15,015 nt of DNA from Candidatus Moraniibacteriota bacterium (GCA_023229615.1 JALNYX010000008.1:1-15015); one strand, 5' to 3'. Counted from the stretch's first letter, positions 1-6,326 are shown. Translations and numbers: made by a program. Notes: generated by a model not told the origin, from the sequence alone.

Positions 1-611
1 GTGGAGATGGAGGAACATATGACATCGGACTGCAGGCGCTTTCTGGAATGCTTGAGCGCGGTCATCAGGTTTTATATGTGGCGTATGATAACCAGGGGTA
101 TATGAATACCGGCGGGCAAAGATCAGGAGCAACTCCAATGGGGGCGAATATGGAAACCACTCCAAGCGGAAAAGAATCTTTTGGAAATCAAACAGATCGC
201 AAAGATATTATGCAAATTGTGGCGGCGCATCATGTGAAATATTTGGCACAATCCAATGTAGCGTATATTGAAGATCTTGCCAAAAAAGCTAAAAAAGCTT
301 TCGAAACAGAAGGTCCTTCATTTTTGCTCGTATTGCAACCTTGTACTAATGTTTGGAAATATCCAACCTCGCAATATGTGCGTATTGGAAAATTGGCAAC
401 CGAAACAAATTTCTGGCCGCTTTTTGAAATCGAAAATGGAAAATATAAAGTTAATCTGGAAGTGAAAAACAGAAAACCGATTGAAGAATTTTTGCAAACT
501 CAAAAAAGATTCAAACATTTGTTTGCTCCTGATAATGAAAAAATTGTGAAATTAATTCAAGAAGGAGTGGATCGAAAGTGGGAAGAACTCAGGAAAGTAT
601 CTGGTATTTAG
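1..611 (+). CDS. porB: Pyruvate (2-oxoacid):ferredoxin oxidoreductase, beta subunit, C-terminal part
   Basis: This is the thiamine-diphosphate-binding subunit of the enzyme that oxidatively decarboxylates pyruvate to acetyl-CoA and passes the electrons to ferredoxin in the cytoplasm. The reading frame is open at the left edge (first full codon at 3), so the N-terminus with its cysteines is missing. The visible protein begins with GDGGTYDIGLQALSG, the start of the thiamine-diphosphate motif. It continues through YDNQGYMNTGGQRSGATP, which is almost diagnostic of the PorB family, and the later block GPSFLLVLQPC also fits. It ends with TAG at 609-611. The alpha/gamma subunit genes would lie to the left, outside the window. 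The usual beta subunit is about 300 residues, so roughly the last two thirds are visible. Pyruvate is the usual substrate, but another 2-oxoacid cannot be excluded from this half. Confidence 0.93.
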   Translation, partial: GDGGTYDIGLQALSGMLERGHQVLYVAYDNQGYMNTGGQRSGATPMGANMETTPSGKESFGNQTDRKDIMQIVAAHHVKYLAQSNVAYIEDLAKKAKKAFETEGPSFLLVLQPCTNVWKYPTSQYVRIGKLATETNFWPLFEIENGKYKVNLEVKNRKPIEEFLQTQKRFKHLFAPDNEKIVKLIQEGVDRKWEELRKVSGI

Positions 612-665
612 TATTTCATATTATCACAATAAATATGACAATGGATTACGGAGAAATTTATAGTG

Positions 666-738
666 AGCCACCTCGGAGAATCGAACTCCGGACCTATGCG
701 TTACGAGTGCATTGCTCTACCAACTGAGCTAAGGTGGC
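666..738 (-). tRNA. tRNA-Thr (anticodon CGU)
   Basis: The minus strand folds as a 73-nt cloverleaf. The acceptor arm GCCACCT (738-732) pairs with AGGTGGC (673-667). The D arm reads GCTCAGTTGGTAGAGC, and the T arm contains GTTCGAATC. The anticodon loop CTCGTAA gives anticodon CGU, which reads the threonine codon ACG. The last pair of the anticodon stem (A-C) is a mismatch. CCA is not encoded after the discriminator base. The gene faces away from the rubrerythrin gene. A TATATT box on the minus strand near 762-757 could be its -10 element, but no good -35 was found. Confidence 0.95.
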
Positions 739-784
739 TAGTGGTTTTCCAATAAACAATATAACAATTCAACAATAAAATCAA

Positions 785-1306
785 ATGAAAACTTTTATCT
801 GTGAAATTTGCGGAGATGCTTATCTTGGAACGGAAGCTCCATCAAAATGTCCCTTTTGTGGGGCGGATAGAAATTATATAAAGCCGGGAAGCGAGGCTAG
901 TCCTCTGTTTAAAAGAGCTGGAAATATTTCCGATCAATCCAGAGAAAACTTAATGGAAACTTTGGATTTGGAAATAAAAGCCAATGCGATTTATTTGTGT
1001 ATGGCAGGCAAGTCTGATTCCTATGAAATTGAGAAAATGTATAAACGTCTGGCAAAAGTGGAATTGGAACATGCTGTGATCGTGACAAAATTTTTGGAAA
1101 TTCAGATGCCCCAAACATTATCCGAGCAGTGTAACGATGATGAAGTTGAGAATTTCAAAAAAACAGTTGAGTTGGAAAATCATGCAACGGGATTGTATTC
1201 CAAATTTGCCAAAGAAGCTGACACACAAAAAATAAAAATATTTTTTACTGCACTGGCAAAAGTGGAAAGTGAGCATATTGAATTGATAAAAAATTATCTG
1301 CAGTAA
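785..1306 (+). CDS. Reverse-type rubrerythrin (rubredoxin domain first, then diiron domain)
   Basis: Rubrerythrins reduce hydrogen peroxide in the cytoplasm of oxygen-sensitive microbes, using electrons passed from a rubredoxin-type iron centre to a diiron centre. Here the rubredoxin-like knuckle pair is at the N-terminus (C6-x2-C9 and C22-x2-C25). The four-helix ferritin-like domain follows from about residue 50. Diiron ligands are visible as a Glu in LEIKANAIY (E63), an ExxH at E93/H96, a Glu in VELENHATGLY, and a second ExxH in VESEH near the C-terminus. This domain order is the reverse of classical rubrerythrin. The 173-residue length suits a minimal family member. The start ATG at 785 has no Shine-Dalgarno sequence. 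Only three bases separate its stop from the next gene, so the two are probably co-transcribed. Confidence 0.9.
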   Translation: MKTFICEICGDAYLGTEAPSKCPFCGADRNYIKPGSEASPLFKRAGNISDQSRENLMETLDLEIKANAIYLCMAGKSDSYEIEKMYKRLAKVELEHAVIVTKFLEIQMPQTLSEQCNDDEVENFKKTVELENHATGLYSKFAKEADTQKIKIFFTALAKVESEHIELIKNYLQ

Positions 1307-1309
1307 ACT

Positions 1310-2056
1310 ATGATTTGGATTTATGTTTTGATTTCAGTGTTTATTGTCAGTCTACTATCTCTTGTTGGTGTTTTTACCTTGTCTTTGGATCAGGATAAAT
1401 TGTATAGTTGGCTTTTGTTTCTGGTGAGTTTTTCCGCTGGAACGCTCTTGGGGGATGCTTTTATTCATTTGATTCCGGAGGCATATGGAAATTCTTCCAG
1501 TCATATTGCAGTTTCGATGTATATTTTATCTGGAATTTTGTTGTTCTTTGTTTTGGAAAAAATTGTCCATTGGAGACATTGTCATAAAAGAGCCTGTGAA
1601 AAACATCCTCATCCTTTTGCGTATAATATTTTGGTCGGTGATTCCCTGCATAATTTTATTGACGGAATGGTCATTGCTGCTAGTTTTTTGGTAAGCGTTC
1701 CGATTGGAGTTGCCACAACCATTGCGGTTATTTTTCACGAAATTCCACAGGAAATTGGTGATTTTGGTTCATTGGTATATGGCGGATTTTCCCGGATGAA
1801 GGCTCTGATTTTTAATTTTTTGACTGCTCTTACGGCGATTTTGGGTGCTATTGCTGTTTTGATTATCGGCAAAGGTTCAACAGAAATAATTTCTTTTTTA
1901 ATTCCGCTTACTGCCGGAGGGTTCATATATATCGCTGCTTCTGATTTGATTCCGCAATTACATAAAGAAGAGGATGTAAAAAAATCATTCGGGCATTTGA
2001 TATTTCTAGTTGCGGGTGTTATGCTGATGCTTAGTTTGTTGAATCTGGAAATATAA
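1310..2056 (+). CDS. ZIP-family divalent metal transporter
   Basis: ZIP proteins move zinc, iron or manganese into the cytoplasm across the inner membrane. The 248-residue protein has about eight hydrophobic segments and both family signatures. HNFIDG (114-119) lies in transmembrane helix 4 and HEIPQEIGDF (from residue 143) in helix 5; their His, Asn, Asp and Glu side chains form the binuclear metal site. Helix 2 carries FIHLIPEAYG. A histidine-rich loop (about residues 87-103, five His and two Cys) lies between helices 3 and 4, as is usual for ZIP metal-sensing loops. The gene starts three bases after the rubrerythrin stop, so iron supply to the diiron protein is a reasonable but unproven role. 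The metal cannot be chosen from sequence alone. Confidence 0.9.
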   Translation: MIWIYVLISVFIVSLLSLVGVFTLSLDQDKLYSWLLFLVSFSAGTLLGDAFIHLIPEAYGNSSSHIAVSMYILSGILLFFVLEKIVHWRHCHKRACEKHPHPFAYNILVGDSLHNFIDGMVIAASFLVSVPIGVATTIAVIFHEIPQEIGDFGSLVYGGFSRMKALIFNFLTALTAILGAIAVLIIGKGSTEIISFLIPLTAGGFIYIAASDLIPQLHKEEDVKKSFGHLIFLVAGVMLMLSLLNLEI

Positions 2057-2060
2057 AGTT

Positions 2061-3156
2061 ATGGAGGATATTAGAAAAAAATTAGAAGAGTTGCAAAATA
2101 AAATCCCGCAGTTGCGGGAATATCTTTGACTTGCCTGAAAAAAAACAAAAAATATTGGAATTGGAAGATCGGTCATCTCAAGGGGGGTTCTGGGATGATG
2201 CGCGCGTCGCGGGAGAGATTATGAAAGAGTTGGAAAATCTGAAAAAGGAAGTGGATGATTTTGAGAAAATTGATCAGTGGGTGAATTATTTGGAGGAATT
2301 TTCTTTGACTATACACACAAAAGAAGAGGAAGAAGAAATTGAAAAAGAATTGGAAAAATTAGAAAAAGAACTTGCAAAATTGGAATTTCAAATTTTGCTT
2401 TCCGGAGAATATGACCGCAATAATGTTATTTTGGCACTTCATTCCGGGGCAGGCGGAGTGGATGCTCAGGATTGGACTGAGATGTTGCTTCGAATGTATT
2501 TGCGGTTTGCGGAAAAGAATAACTTCAAAGCAAAAATAATTGACCAGTCGCGTGGCGCTGAAGCGGGAATTAAAAGCGCAACAGTAGAAATTGATGGAGC
2601 GTGGGTATATGGAAAGCTCAAAGGAGAAGCTGGAACACATCGGTTAGTGCGGCTTTCTCCGTTTAATGCGGATAATTTGCGCCAAACTTCTTTTGCTCTG
2701 GTGGAAGTTTTGCCGGTGATCGAGGAGATAAAAGAGGTTCAAATTAAAGATTCTGATATTCGAGTGGATGTGTATCGTTCTTCCGGGGCGGGTGGACAGA
2801 GCGTGAATACGACTGACAGTGCAGTAAGAATTACACATATTCCTTCTGGAATTGTGGTGACTTGTCAGAATGAACGGTCGCAGTTGCAGAATAAGGAAAA
2901 AGCGATGAAAATTTTGCGGGCGAAATTGCATCAGAAATATTTGGAGGAAAAAGAAATTGAAAAGCAAAAGCTGAGAGGAGAATATCGCAGCGCCGAGTGG
3001 GGAAGTCAGATTCGATCTTATGTCCTTCATCCATATAAGATGGTCAAGGATCATCGAACGAAATTTGAAACTGTTGAGCCGGAAAGGGTTTTGGACGGCG
3101 AGTTGGAAGAATTTATTGAAAGTTATTTGCAATTTTCAGCAGTTGCCGGAAAATAA
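2061..3156 (+). CDS. prfB: Peptide chain release factor 2 (programmed +1 frameshift)
   Basis: RF2 recognises UAA and UGA in the ribosomal A site and triggers peptide release. The gene is in two frames. ATG at 2061 opens 22 codons ending REYL at CTT, then TGA at 2127-2129. Slipping one base forward reads GAC at 2128 and continues to TAA at 3154-3156, giving about 364 residues, the normal RF2 length. The LxxYLD sequence around the shift is the classic RF2 arrangement. The SPF tripeptide (about residues 199-201) marks RF2 rather than RF1, and the GGQ catalytic motif lies at about 244-246 in SSGAGGQSVN. Low RF2 makes the UGA pause longer and so favours the shift: known autoregulation. Annotating from the TTG at 2131 would lose the first 23 residues. 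ftsE and ftsX follow, a common bacterial order. Confidence 0.95.
2104..2130 (+). promoter_or_regulatory. RF2 programmed frameshift site with adjacent hairpin
   Basis: The slippery sequence TATCTTTGAC (2121-2130) matches the conserved RF2 shift site: CTT in the P site, in-frame TGA, then C. The usual upstream stimulator is a strong Shine-Dalgarno-like AGGGGG. Here it is only CGGGAA, and that sequence is the 3' arm of a hairpin: TCCCGC (2104-2109), loop AGTT, GCGGGA (2114-2119). The shift site itself is near certain. A role for the hairpin is my inference. Confidence 0.85.
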
Positions 3157-3170
3157 AAAAATGGTATAAT
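3143..3170 (+). promoter_or_regulatory. Promoter for ftsE-ftsX inside the end of prfB
   Basis: TTGCCG (3143-3148), a 16-base spacer and a perfect TATAAT (3165-3170) form a sigma-70-type promoter. The -10 box is preceded by TGG, giving an extended -10 element. Transcription would start near 3177, about eight bases before the ftsE start. It overlaps the last codons of prfB, so ftsEX could be expressed independently of RF2. Confidence 0.6.
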
Positions 3171-3184
3171 TAAAATATAAAAAT

Positions 3185-3865
3185 ATGATTAGATATGAAA
3201 ATGTTGGAAAAATTTTCCCTGGAGATTTCGTGGCATTGGAGGATGTCAGTCTTGTGATTGAAAAAGGGGAATTTGTTTCAGTGATTGGACCTAGCGGGGC
3301 GGGAAAATCCACCTTGCTCAAACTTTTGTATGCTGAAGAGCAACCAACTTCCGGTCAAGTGCTTTTTGACGGTCGTGATTTGGCGACAATTAAAAAAAGA
3401 CATTTGCCATATTATCGCCGGAATATTGGAACGGTTTTTCAAGATTTCAAATTACTCAGTGAAAAAACTGTTTTCAAAAATGTTTCCTATGCGTTGGAAG
3501 TGGCCGGAAAAACGACGCAAGAAATCAATGAAGAGGTTCCGGAGATTTTAGATATTGTGGGCTTGGCTGATAAGATGGAAAAATATCCCAATCAGCTTTC
3601 TGGAGGAGAGCGCCAGAAGGTTTCATTGGCGCGCGCGTTGATTCACCGACCGGTAATTATTGTAGCTGATGAACCGACGGGAAATTTGGACCCAAATTCC
3701 AGTTGGGATATTATCAAATTATTGATGAAAATAAATGATCTTGGAACGACGGTAATTTTGGCGACTCATGATAGGGAAGTGGTGGACAAATTGAACAAGC
3801 GGGTGGTGGCATTGGAAAAAGGAAAGATTGTGAGTGATTGCAAAAAAGGGAAATATGTGTGTTAA
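3185..3865 (+). CDS. ftsE: Cell-division ABC transporter ATP-binding protein FtsE
   Basis: FtsE is the cytoplasmic ATPase of the FtsEX complex, which couples septum assembly to control of peptidoglycan hydrolases. All nucleotide-binding motifs are intact: Walker A GPSGAGKST (35-43), Q-loop VFQDFKLL, signature LSGGERQ, Walker B VADEPTGNLD and the H-loop THD. The 226-residue length is typical. ABC ATPases of the LolD/MacB group are similar, but the following ftsX and preceding prfB settle the identity. The start at 3185 has no Shine-Dalgarno sequence, only an A/T-rich leader. The partner gene begins 51 bases downstream. Confidence 0.93.
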   Translation: MIRYENVGKIFPGDFVALEDVSLVIEKGEFVSVIGPSGAGKSTLLKLLYAEEQPTSGQVLFDGRDLATIKKRHLPYYRRNIGTVFQDFKLLSEKTVFKNVSYALEVAGKTTQEINEEVPEILDIVGLADKMEKYPNQLSGGERQKVSLARALIHRPVIIVADEPTGNLDPNSSWDIIKLLMKINDLGTTVILATHDREVVDKLNKRVVALEKGKIVSDCKKGKYVC

Positions 3866-3916
3866 AAAAATGCAAGGATATGAAATATATAGTGTAAGTT
3901 ATAAAATTAAAAAAAA

Positions 3917-4837
3917 ATGCTTAAAGAAAAATTTCTAAAATTGGGAAGGACTTTCAAGGAAGGATTGAATAATTTTTTTCACAATTTCTGGCTCAGTTTT
4001 GCTACGGTGAGTATTCTGGCGTTGTCATTGTATGTTGTAAGCGCGACGGCTCTTTTGGGAATTACAGGAAATTCAATTGTTAATAATATAAAAAATAATA
4101 TTAATATTAGTATTTATTTAAATCCGGATGTTTCTGAAGAGGATATGACCTTGATTCGGCAGGAAGTTGCAAGTATTCCGGATGTGGTTTCGGTGGAGTT
4201 TATTTCCAATGACCAAGCTCTGGATAATTTTATTAACAATACCGGAGATGATCCTGTGATTTTGGATGCGATTGATGAGATTGGTGATAATCCACTTTTT
4301 TCTTCTCTGGTTGTAACTGCAAATAACACAAATAAGTATGATGGAATTGTTTCTCGCGTGGAAAATTCTTCTTTTACGGATAAGATAAATTCAATCAATT
4401 ATGCCAGAAACAAAGAAGATATTGAAAAAATCAACGTGGCAGTGGAAGATGCGGGTAAGGCAGGAATGATTTTGGGAGGAATTTTTATTTTGATTTCAAT
4501 TTTGATTACTTTTAATACGATTCGTCTTACGATGTATTCGCGCAAAAGGGAGTTTGAAATTATGCGTTTGGTGGGCGCTTCGAATATGTATATTCAGATG
4601 CCGATGATTTTTGAAGGAATTTTATATGGTATTTTTGCCTCCTTGGTTGCAGTGGGTCTTTTGCCACTCACGACAAAGTTTGTTTCTTCTTTGGCAGGAA
4701 GAATGATTTCTCAGGAGAGTTTACATGCTTTTTATTTTCAATATTTGTGGATAATCTTTGCCGCGGTCTTGGCTTTCGGAATCTTGCTGGGAGTGATTAG
4801 CAGTTTTATTGCAATTAGAAGATATTTGAAGATTTAA
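3917..4837 (+). CDS. ftsX: Cell-division protein FtsX (membrane permease subunit)
   Basis: FtsX is the membrane half of FtsEX. It transmits ATP hydrolysis by FtsE to extracellular activators of cell-wall hydrolases. The 306 residues show the family layout: an N-terminal cytoplasmic stretch, helix 1 (about 21-47), an extracellular domain (about 48-180), then three more helices (about 181-203, 228-255 and 274-300). The conserved block TIRLTMYSRKREFEIMRLVGAS after helix 2 is characteristic. The sequence around 4084-4115 is nearly pure A and T and encodes an Asn/Ile-rich stretch at the start of the external domain. The ATG follows a run of A without a Shine-Dalgarno sequence. Confidence 0.92.
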   Translation: MLKEKFLKLGRTFKEGLNNFFHNFWLSFATVSILALSLYVVSATALLGITGNSIVNNIKNNINISIYLNPDVSEEDMTLIRQEVASIPDVVSVEFISNDQALDNFINNTGDDPVILDAIDEIGDNPLFSSLVVTANNTNKYDGIVSRVENSSFTDKINSINYARNKEDIEKINVAVEDAGKAGMILGGIFILISILITFNTIRLTMYSRKREFEIMRLVGASNMYIQMPMIFEGILYGIFASLVAVGLLPLTTKFVSSLAGRMISQESLHAFYFQYLWIIFAAVLAFGILLGVISSFIAIRRYLKI

Positions 4838-4841
4838 AAAA

Positions 4842-5456
4842 ATGTCGGAAAGTAAAAAAGCACGAAAAAAAATTGCGAAAAAAGTGAAACCTTTGGATAT
4901 TTCTACCGAGGGCAAGTTTTTGGCTGTTTTGGAAGAGATGAGGGATGAAATAAAAATAGTAGCCGAAGGTCATTCTGTTTTAGCGAGAGGAATTGATGAA
5001 TTGAAAGATAAGATGGGCAGTATAGAAAAACGAATGGACGGAATGGAAATTAAGATGGGCAGTATGGAAAAACGAATGGATGGAATGGAAATTAAGATGG
5101 GCAGTATGGAAAAACGAATGGATGGAATGGAAATCAAAATGGGCAGTATAGAAAAACGAATGGATGGAATGGAAATCAAAATGAGTGGTATGGAAAATAG
5201 GATGGATAATTTTGAAAGTGAGTTGAAAGGATTGAGAAAAGAAATGAATCAAGGATTTAAAATGGTTTTTGGTTATGCGGAAAGAATTGAAGATGAAATC
5301 AAGGATGTGAAAAAGGAAATCGAAATTCTGCGCAAGGAATTGAAAAGTAAAGCAGATGTTCAAAGATTGGAAATTTTGGAAAAACGCGTCCAAAGAATAG
5401 AGCGGGATTACGCCATTATAATGGACAAAAGCGATAAAAAATATAAACCGCAATAA
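4842..5456 (+). CDS. Coiled-coil protein with 14-residue tandem repeats
   Basis: I do not recognise a named family. The protein is 204 residues, lacks a signal peptide or membrane helix, and starts with a very basic segment (SKKARKKIAKKVK). A predicted coiled coil occupies most of the rest. Residues 57-112 are four nearly identical copies of KMGS(I/M)EKRMDGMEI, with a degenerate fifth copy to about 126. Fourteen residues equal two heptads, so the repeats extend a coiled-coil rod. The C-terminal half (KGLRKEMNQGF through KRVQRIERDY) also has heptad spacing. The start is four bases after the ftsX stop, so translation is probably coupled. In other bacteria FtsEX works with coiled-coil activators (EnvC, PcsB), but those are secreted. 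This one looks cytoplasmic, so a link to FtsEX rests only on position. Confidence 0.85.
   Translation: MSESKKARKKIAKKVKPLDISTEGKFLAVLEEMRDEIKIVAEGHSVLARGIDELKDKMGSIEKRMDGMEIKMGSMEKRMDGMEIKMGSMEKRMDGMEIKMGSIEKRMDGMEIKMSGMENRMDNFESELKGLRKEMNQGFKMVFGYAERIEDEIKDVKKEIEILRKELKSKADVQRLEILEKRVQRIERDYAIIMDKSDKKYKPQ
5010..5219 (+). repeat. Five tandem 42-bp repeats within the coiled-coil gene
   Basis: Four near-identical 42-base units (5010-5051, 5052-5093, 5094-5135, 5136-5177) are followed by one degenerate unit (5178-5219). Differences among the first four are mostly single bases, for example ATA/ATG and GAC/GAT changes. This suggests recent expansion. Unit length is a multiple of three and of seven codons, so gain or loss of a unit keeps both reading frame and heptad register. 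Confidence 0.95.
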
Positions 5457-5469
5457 TCTTGTCTTGATA

Positions 5470-5498
5470 TTGACAGATTTTTTTAAAGTGATTATTAT
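5470..5498 (+). promoter_or_regulatory. Near-consensus sigma-70 promoter for the structured RNA region
   Basis: A perfect -35 box TTGACA (5470-5475), a 17-base spacer and TATTAT (5493-5498, five of six bases) make one of the best promoters in the window. A start near 5505 is expected. No conventional intact gene follows within the next 700 bases, so the transcript should be mainly non-coding. Confidence 0.65.
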
Positions 5499-5596
5499 TA
5501 AGTTGCAAGTCGAAGTACCTCGTTTTGTTTGCGCTCTGGGAGTAAATGCCCGGAGCCGGACCCTTAACCGCCGTTACCGGCAAAGGAGAATGTGAT

Positions 5597-5796
5597 ATGA
5601 TGCATCTCGTTCCTCCCCCCCGGTCGTCCTGTCGCGGACGACCCGAAAAAATGGTTGTTGTTCATCAAAGACCAGTACCCTATCTGATCACTTGCTCATG
5701 TTGTGCGACCTCACCACTTCGCCTGGTCAAGACCAACTGCTGACAATGTCTGATGAAGAAAGCGGAAAATTTTCCGCGGGGAGGTTAAATGACTAA
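5597..5796 (+). other. Possible small protein read across two +1 shifts (or a broken gene)
   Basis: AAAGGAGAA stands eight to ten bases before ATG at 5597. The frame from that ATG (MMHLVPP) reaches a seven-C run at 5615-5621. One base forward, the text becomes protein-like (PGRPVADDPKKWLLFIKDQ, then YPI) and stops at TGA 5685-5687. One base forward again it reads DHLLMLCDLTTSPGQDQ, then LLTMSDEESGKFSAGRLND, and stops at TAA 5794-5796. The unshifted frame, which ends at 5743, looks like an out-of-frame shadow (it is rich in Cys, Val, Arg and Pro). Explanations are two sequencing or assembly indels, a decayed gene, programmed shifting, or coincidence within a structured RNA. I cannot choose firmly among them. 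Confidence 0.25.
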
Positions 5797-5913
5797 GGTC
5801 GGATGCTAGGAGCCCCATAGAAGTTTTATGGGTAAAAACCAATATCGATATTGGGCTTAGATATTGGTGCTCCCGAAAAACTGCCCCCTCTTGTTGTCGG
5901 TGCTTATCTGGGT

Positions 5914-5970
5914 TGGGTCCCTTGCTGATCGATTAGAAAAGTAAGGGACCCAGGTCTCTTTGTCTATTTT
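5914..5970 (+). terminator. Terminal hairpin followed by T-rich tail
   Basis: TGGGTCCCTT (5914-5923) pairs with AAGGGACCCA (5943-5952) around a 19-base loop. A pyrimidine-rich stretch ending in TATTTTTT follows (to about 5972). The stem is strong, but the T run is about ten bases from its base, so termination efficiency is uncertain. Confidence 0.45.
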
Positions 5971-6114
5971 TTCAAAAAGGAAAAAAGGAAAGAAATAGGT
6001 TCAAATGAATCTTATTCCTGTTTTTCTCTCGAAAAACAAATCCTGAAAATATAGGCAAAGAATTTGTTCTTTTTCATAAAGAAGGCAATTCGTCTTCTTA
6101 TCGCGCAAGCGAGC
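5971..6114. other. Gene-free AT-rich spacer with small hairpins
   Basis: No open frame of interest. Small stems are visible: TGTTTTT/AAAAACA near 6019-6038, AAGAAG/CTTCTT (6079-6084/6094-6099), and TCGC-GCAA-GCGA (6101-6112), which carries a GNRA-type tetraloop. If the first terminator leaks, these would form the 3' part of the upstream RNA. Confidence 0.5.
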
Positions 6115-6146
6115 AAATGCTATTGGAAAATCCCGTAGCATTTTTT
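6115..6146 (+). terminator. Rho-independent terminator
   Basis: AAATGCTA (6115-6122) pairs with TAGCATTT (6136-6143), with an inner GGA/TCC pairing and a six-T run at 6141-6146. It closes the gene-free region before the tRNA-Gln promoter. Confidence 0.65.
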
Positions 6147-6160
6147 ATTTGTCTTTTTTC

Positions 6161-6187
6161 TTGATTTTTGAAAAAGTTTGGTATAGT
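6161..6187 (+). promoter_or_regulatory. Promoter of tRNA-Gln, extended -10 type
   Basis: TATAGT (6182-6187) is preceded by TGG, giving an extended -10 element. TTGATT (6161-6166) sits 15 bases upstream as a short-spaced -35. The expected start near 6194 lies about 20 bases before the tRNA. Confidence 0.5.
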
Positions 6188-6214
6188 ATTTATTAAGTGT
6201 TGAAAATTGAATAT

Positions 6215-6285
6215 TGGGGATTAGCCAAGCGGTAAGGCACAAGGTTCTGGTCCTTGCATCGGGGGTTCGAATCCCTCATCCCCAA
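6215..6285 (+). tRNA. tRNA-Gln (anticodon CUG)
   Basis: The 71-nt cloverleaf has acceptor strands TGGGGAT (6215-6221) and ATCCCCA (6278-6284) and discriminator A. The D arm reads GCCAAGCGGTAAGGC. The anticodon stem CAAGG/CCTTG encloses loop TTCTGGT with anticodon CUG. The T arm is GGGGGTTCGAATCCCTC. The weak first pair U1-A72 is typical of tRNA-Gln. CCA is not encoded. Confidence 0.95.
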
Positions 6286-6326
6286 CATTAAATAAAAAAC
6301 CAATTTATTTCGTTGGATATTTTTTC

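Larger units (their letters stand above)
5505..5970 (+). ncRNA. Candidate structured non-coding RNA, no family recognised
   Basis: This stretch is more GC-rich than its surroundings and full of compatible helices. GCTCTGGG (5533-5540) pairs with CCCGGAGC (5549-5556). GCATC (5602-5606) pairs with GATGC (5802-5806), enclosing CCTCCCC (5612-5618) with GGGGAGG (5778-5784). Inside these lie GGTCGTCC/GGACGACC (5622-5629/5636-5643), TTCATCA/TGATGAA (5661-5667/5751-5757), GACCAG/CTGGTC (5670-5675/5723-5728) and the palindrome GCGGAAAATTTTCCGC (5762-5777). A three-way junction follows (5809-5873), then a long terminal hairpin. It does not show the conserved cores of tmRNA, RNase P RNA or SRP RNA. Some single 7-bp matches are expected by chance; the nesting, the promoter and the terminal hairpin are the stronger evidence. 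The exact 3' end is uncertain: it could run to the terminator at 6146. Confidence 0.55.

Noticed and set aside
2127..2129. UGA recoded as glycine (genetic code 25)
   Set aside because: This UGA is the regulated RF2 frameshift stop. An organism that reassigned UGA would normally lose RF2, and UGA also ends the gene at 13914-13916.
2131..3156. prfB starting at TTG 2131
   Set aside because: It would remove the normal N-terminus; the ATG at 2061 with a +1 shift gives the full conserved RF2.
4970..5453. Antisense open frames with Ile/Pro/Ser or Phe/His repeats
   Set aside because: They are reverse-strand shadows of the 42-bp repeats in the coiled-coil gene.
5546..5743. Open frame of 65 residues in the gene-free region
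   Set aside because: Composition is odd (rich in Cys, Pro, Arg), its second half looks like a shadow of a better frame, and it overlaps several RNA helices. Recorded instead as a structured RNA and a possible shifted reading.
5505..5970. tmRNA, RNase P RNA or SRP RNA
   Set aside because: No tRNA-like ends with a GTTCGAATC arm, no GAGGAAAGTCC core and no SRP apical tetraloop motif were found.
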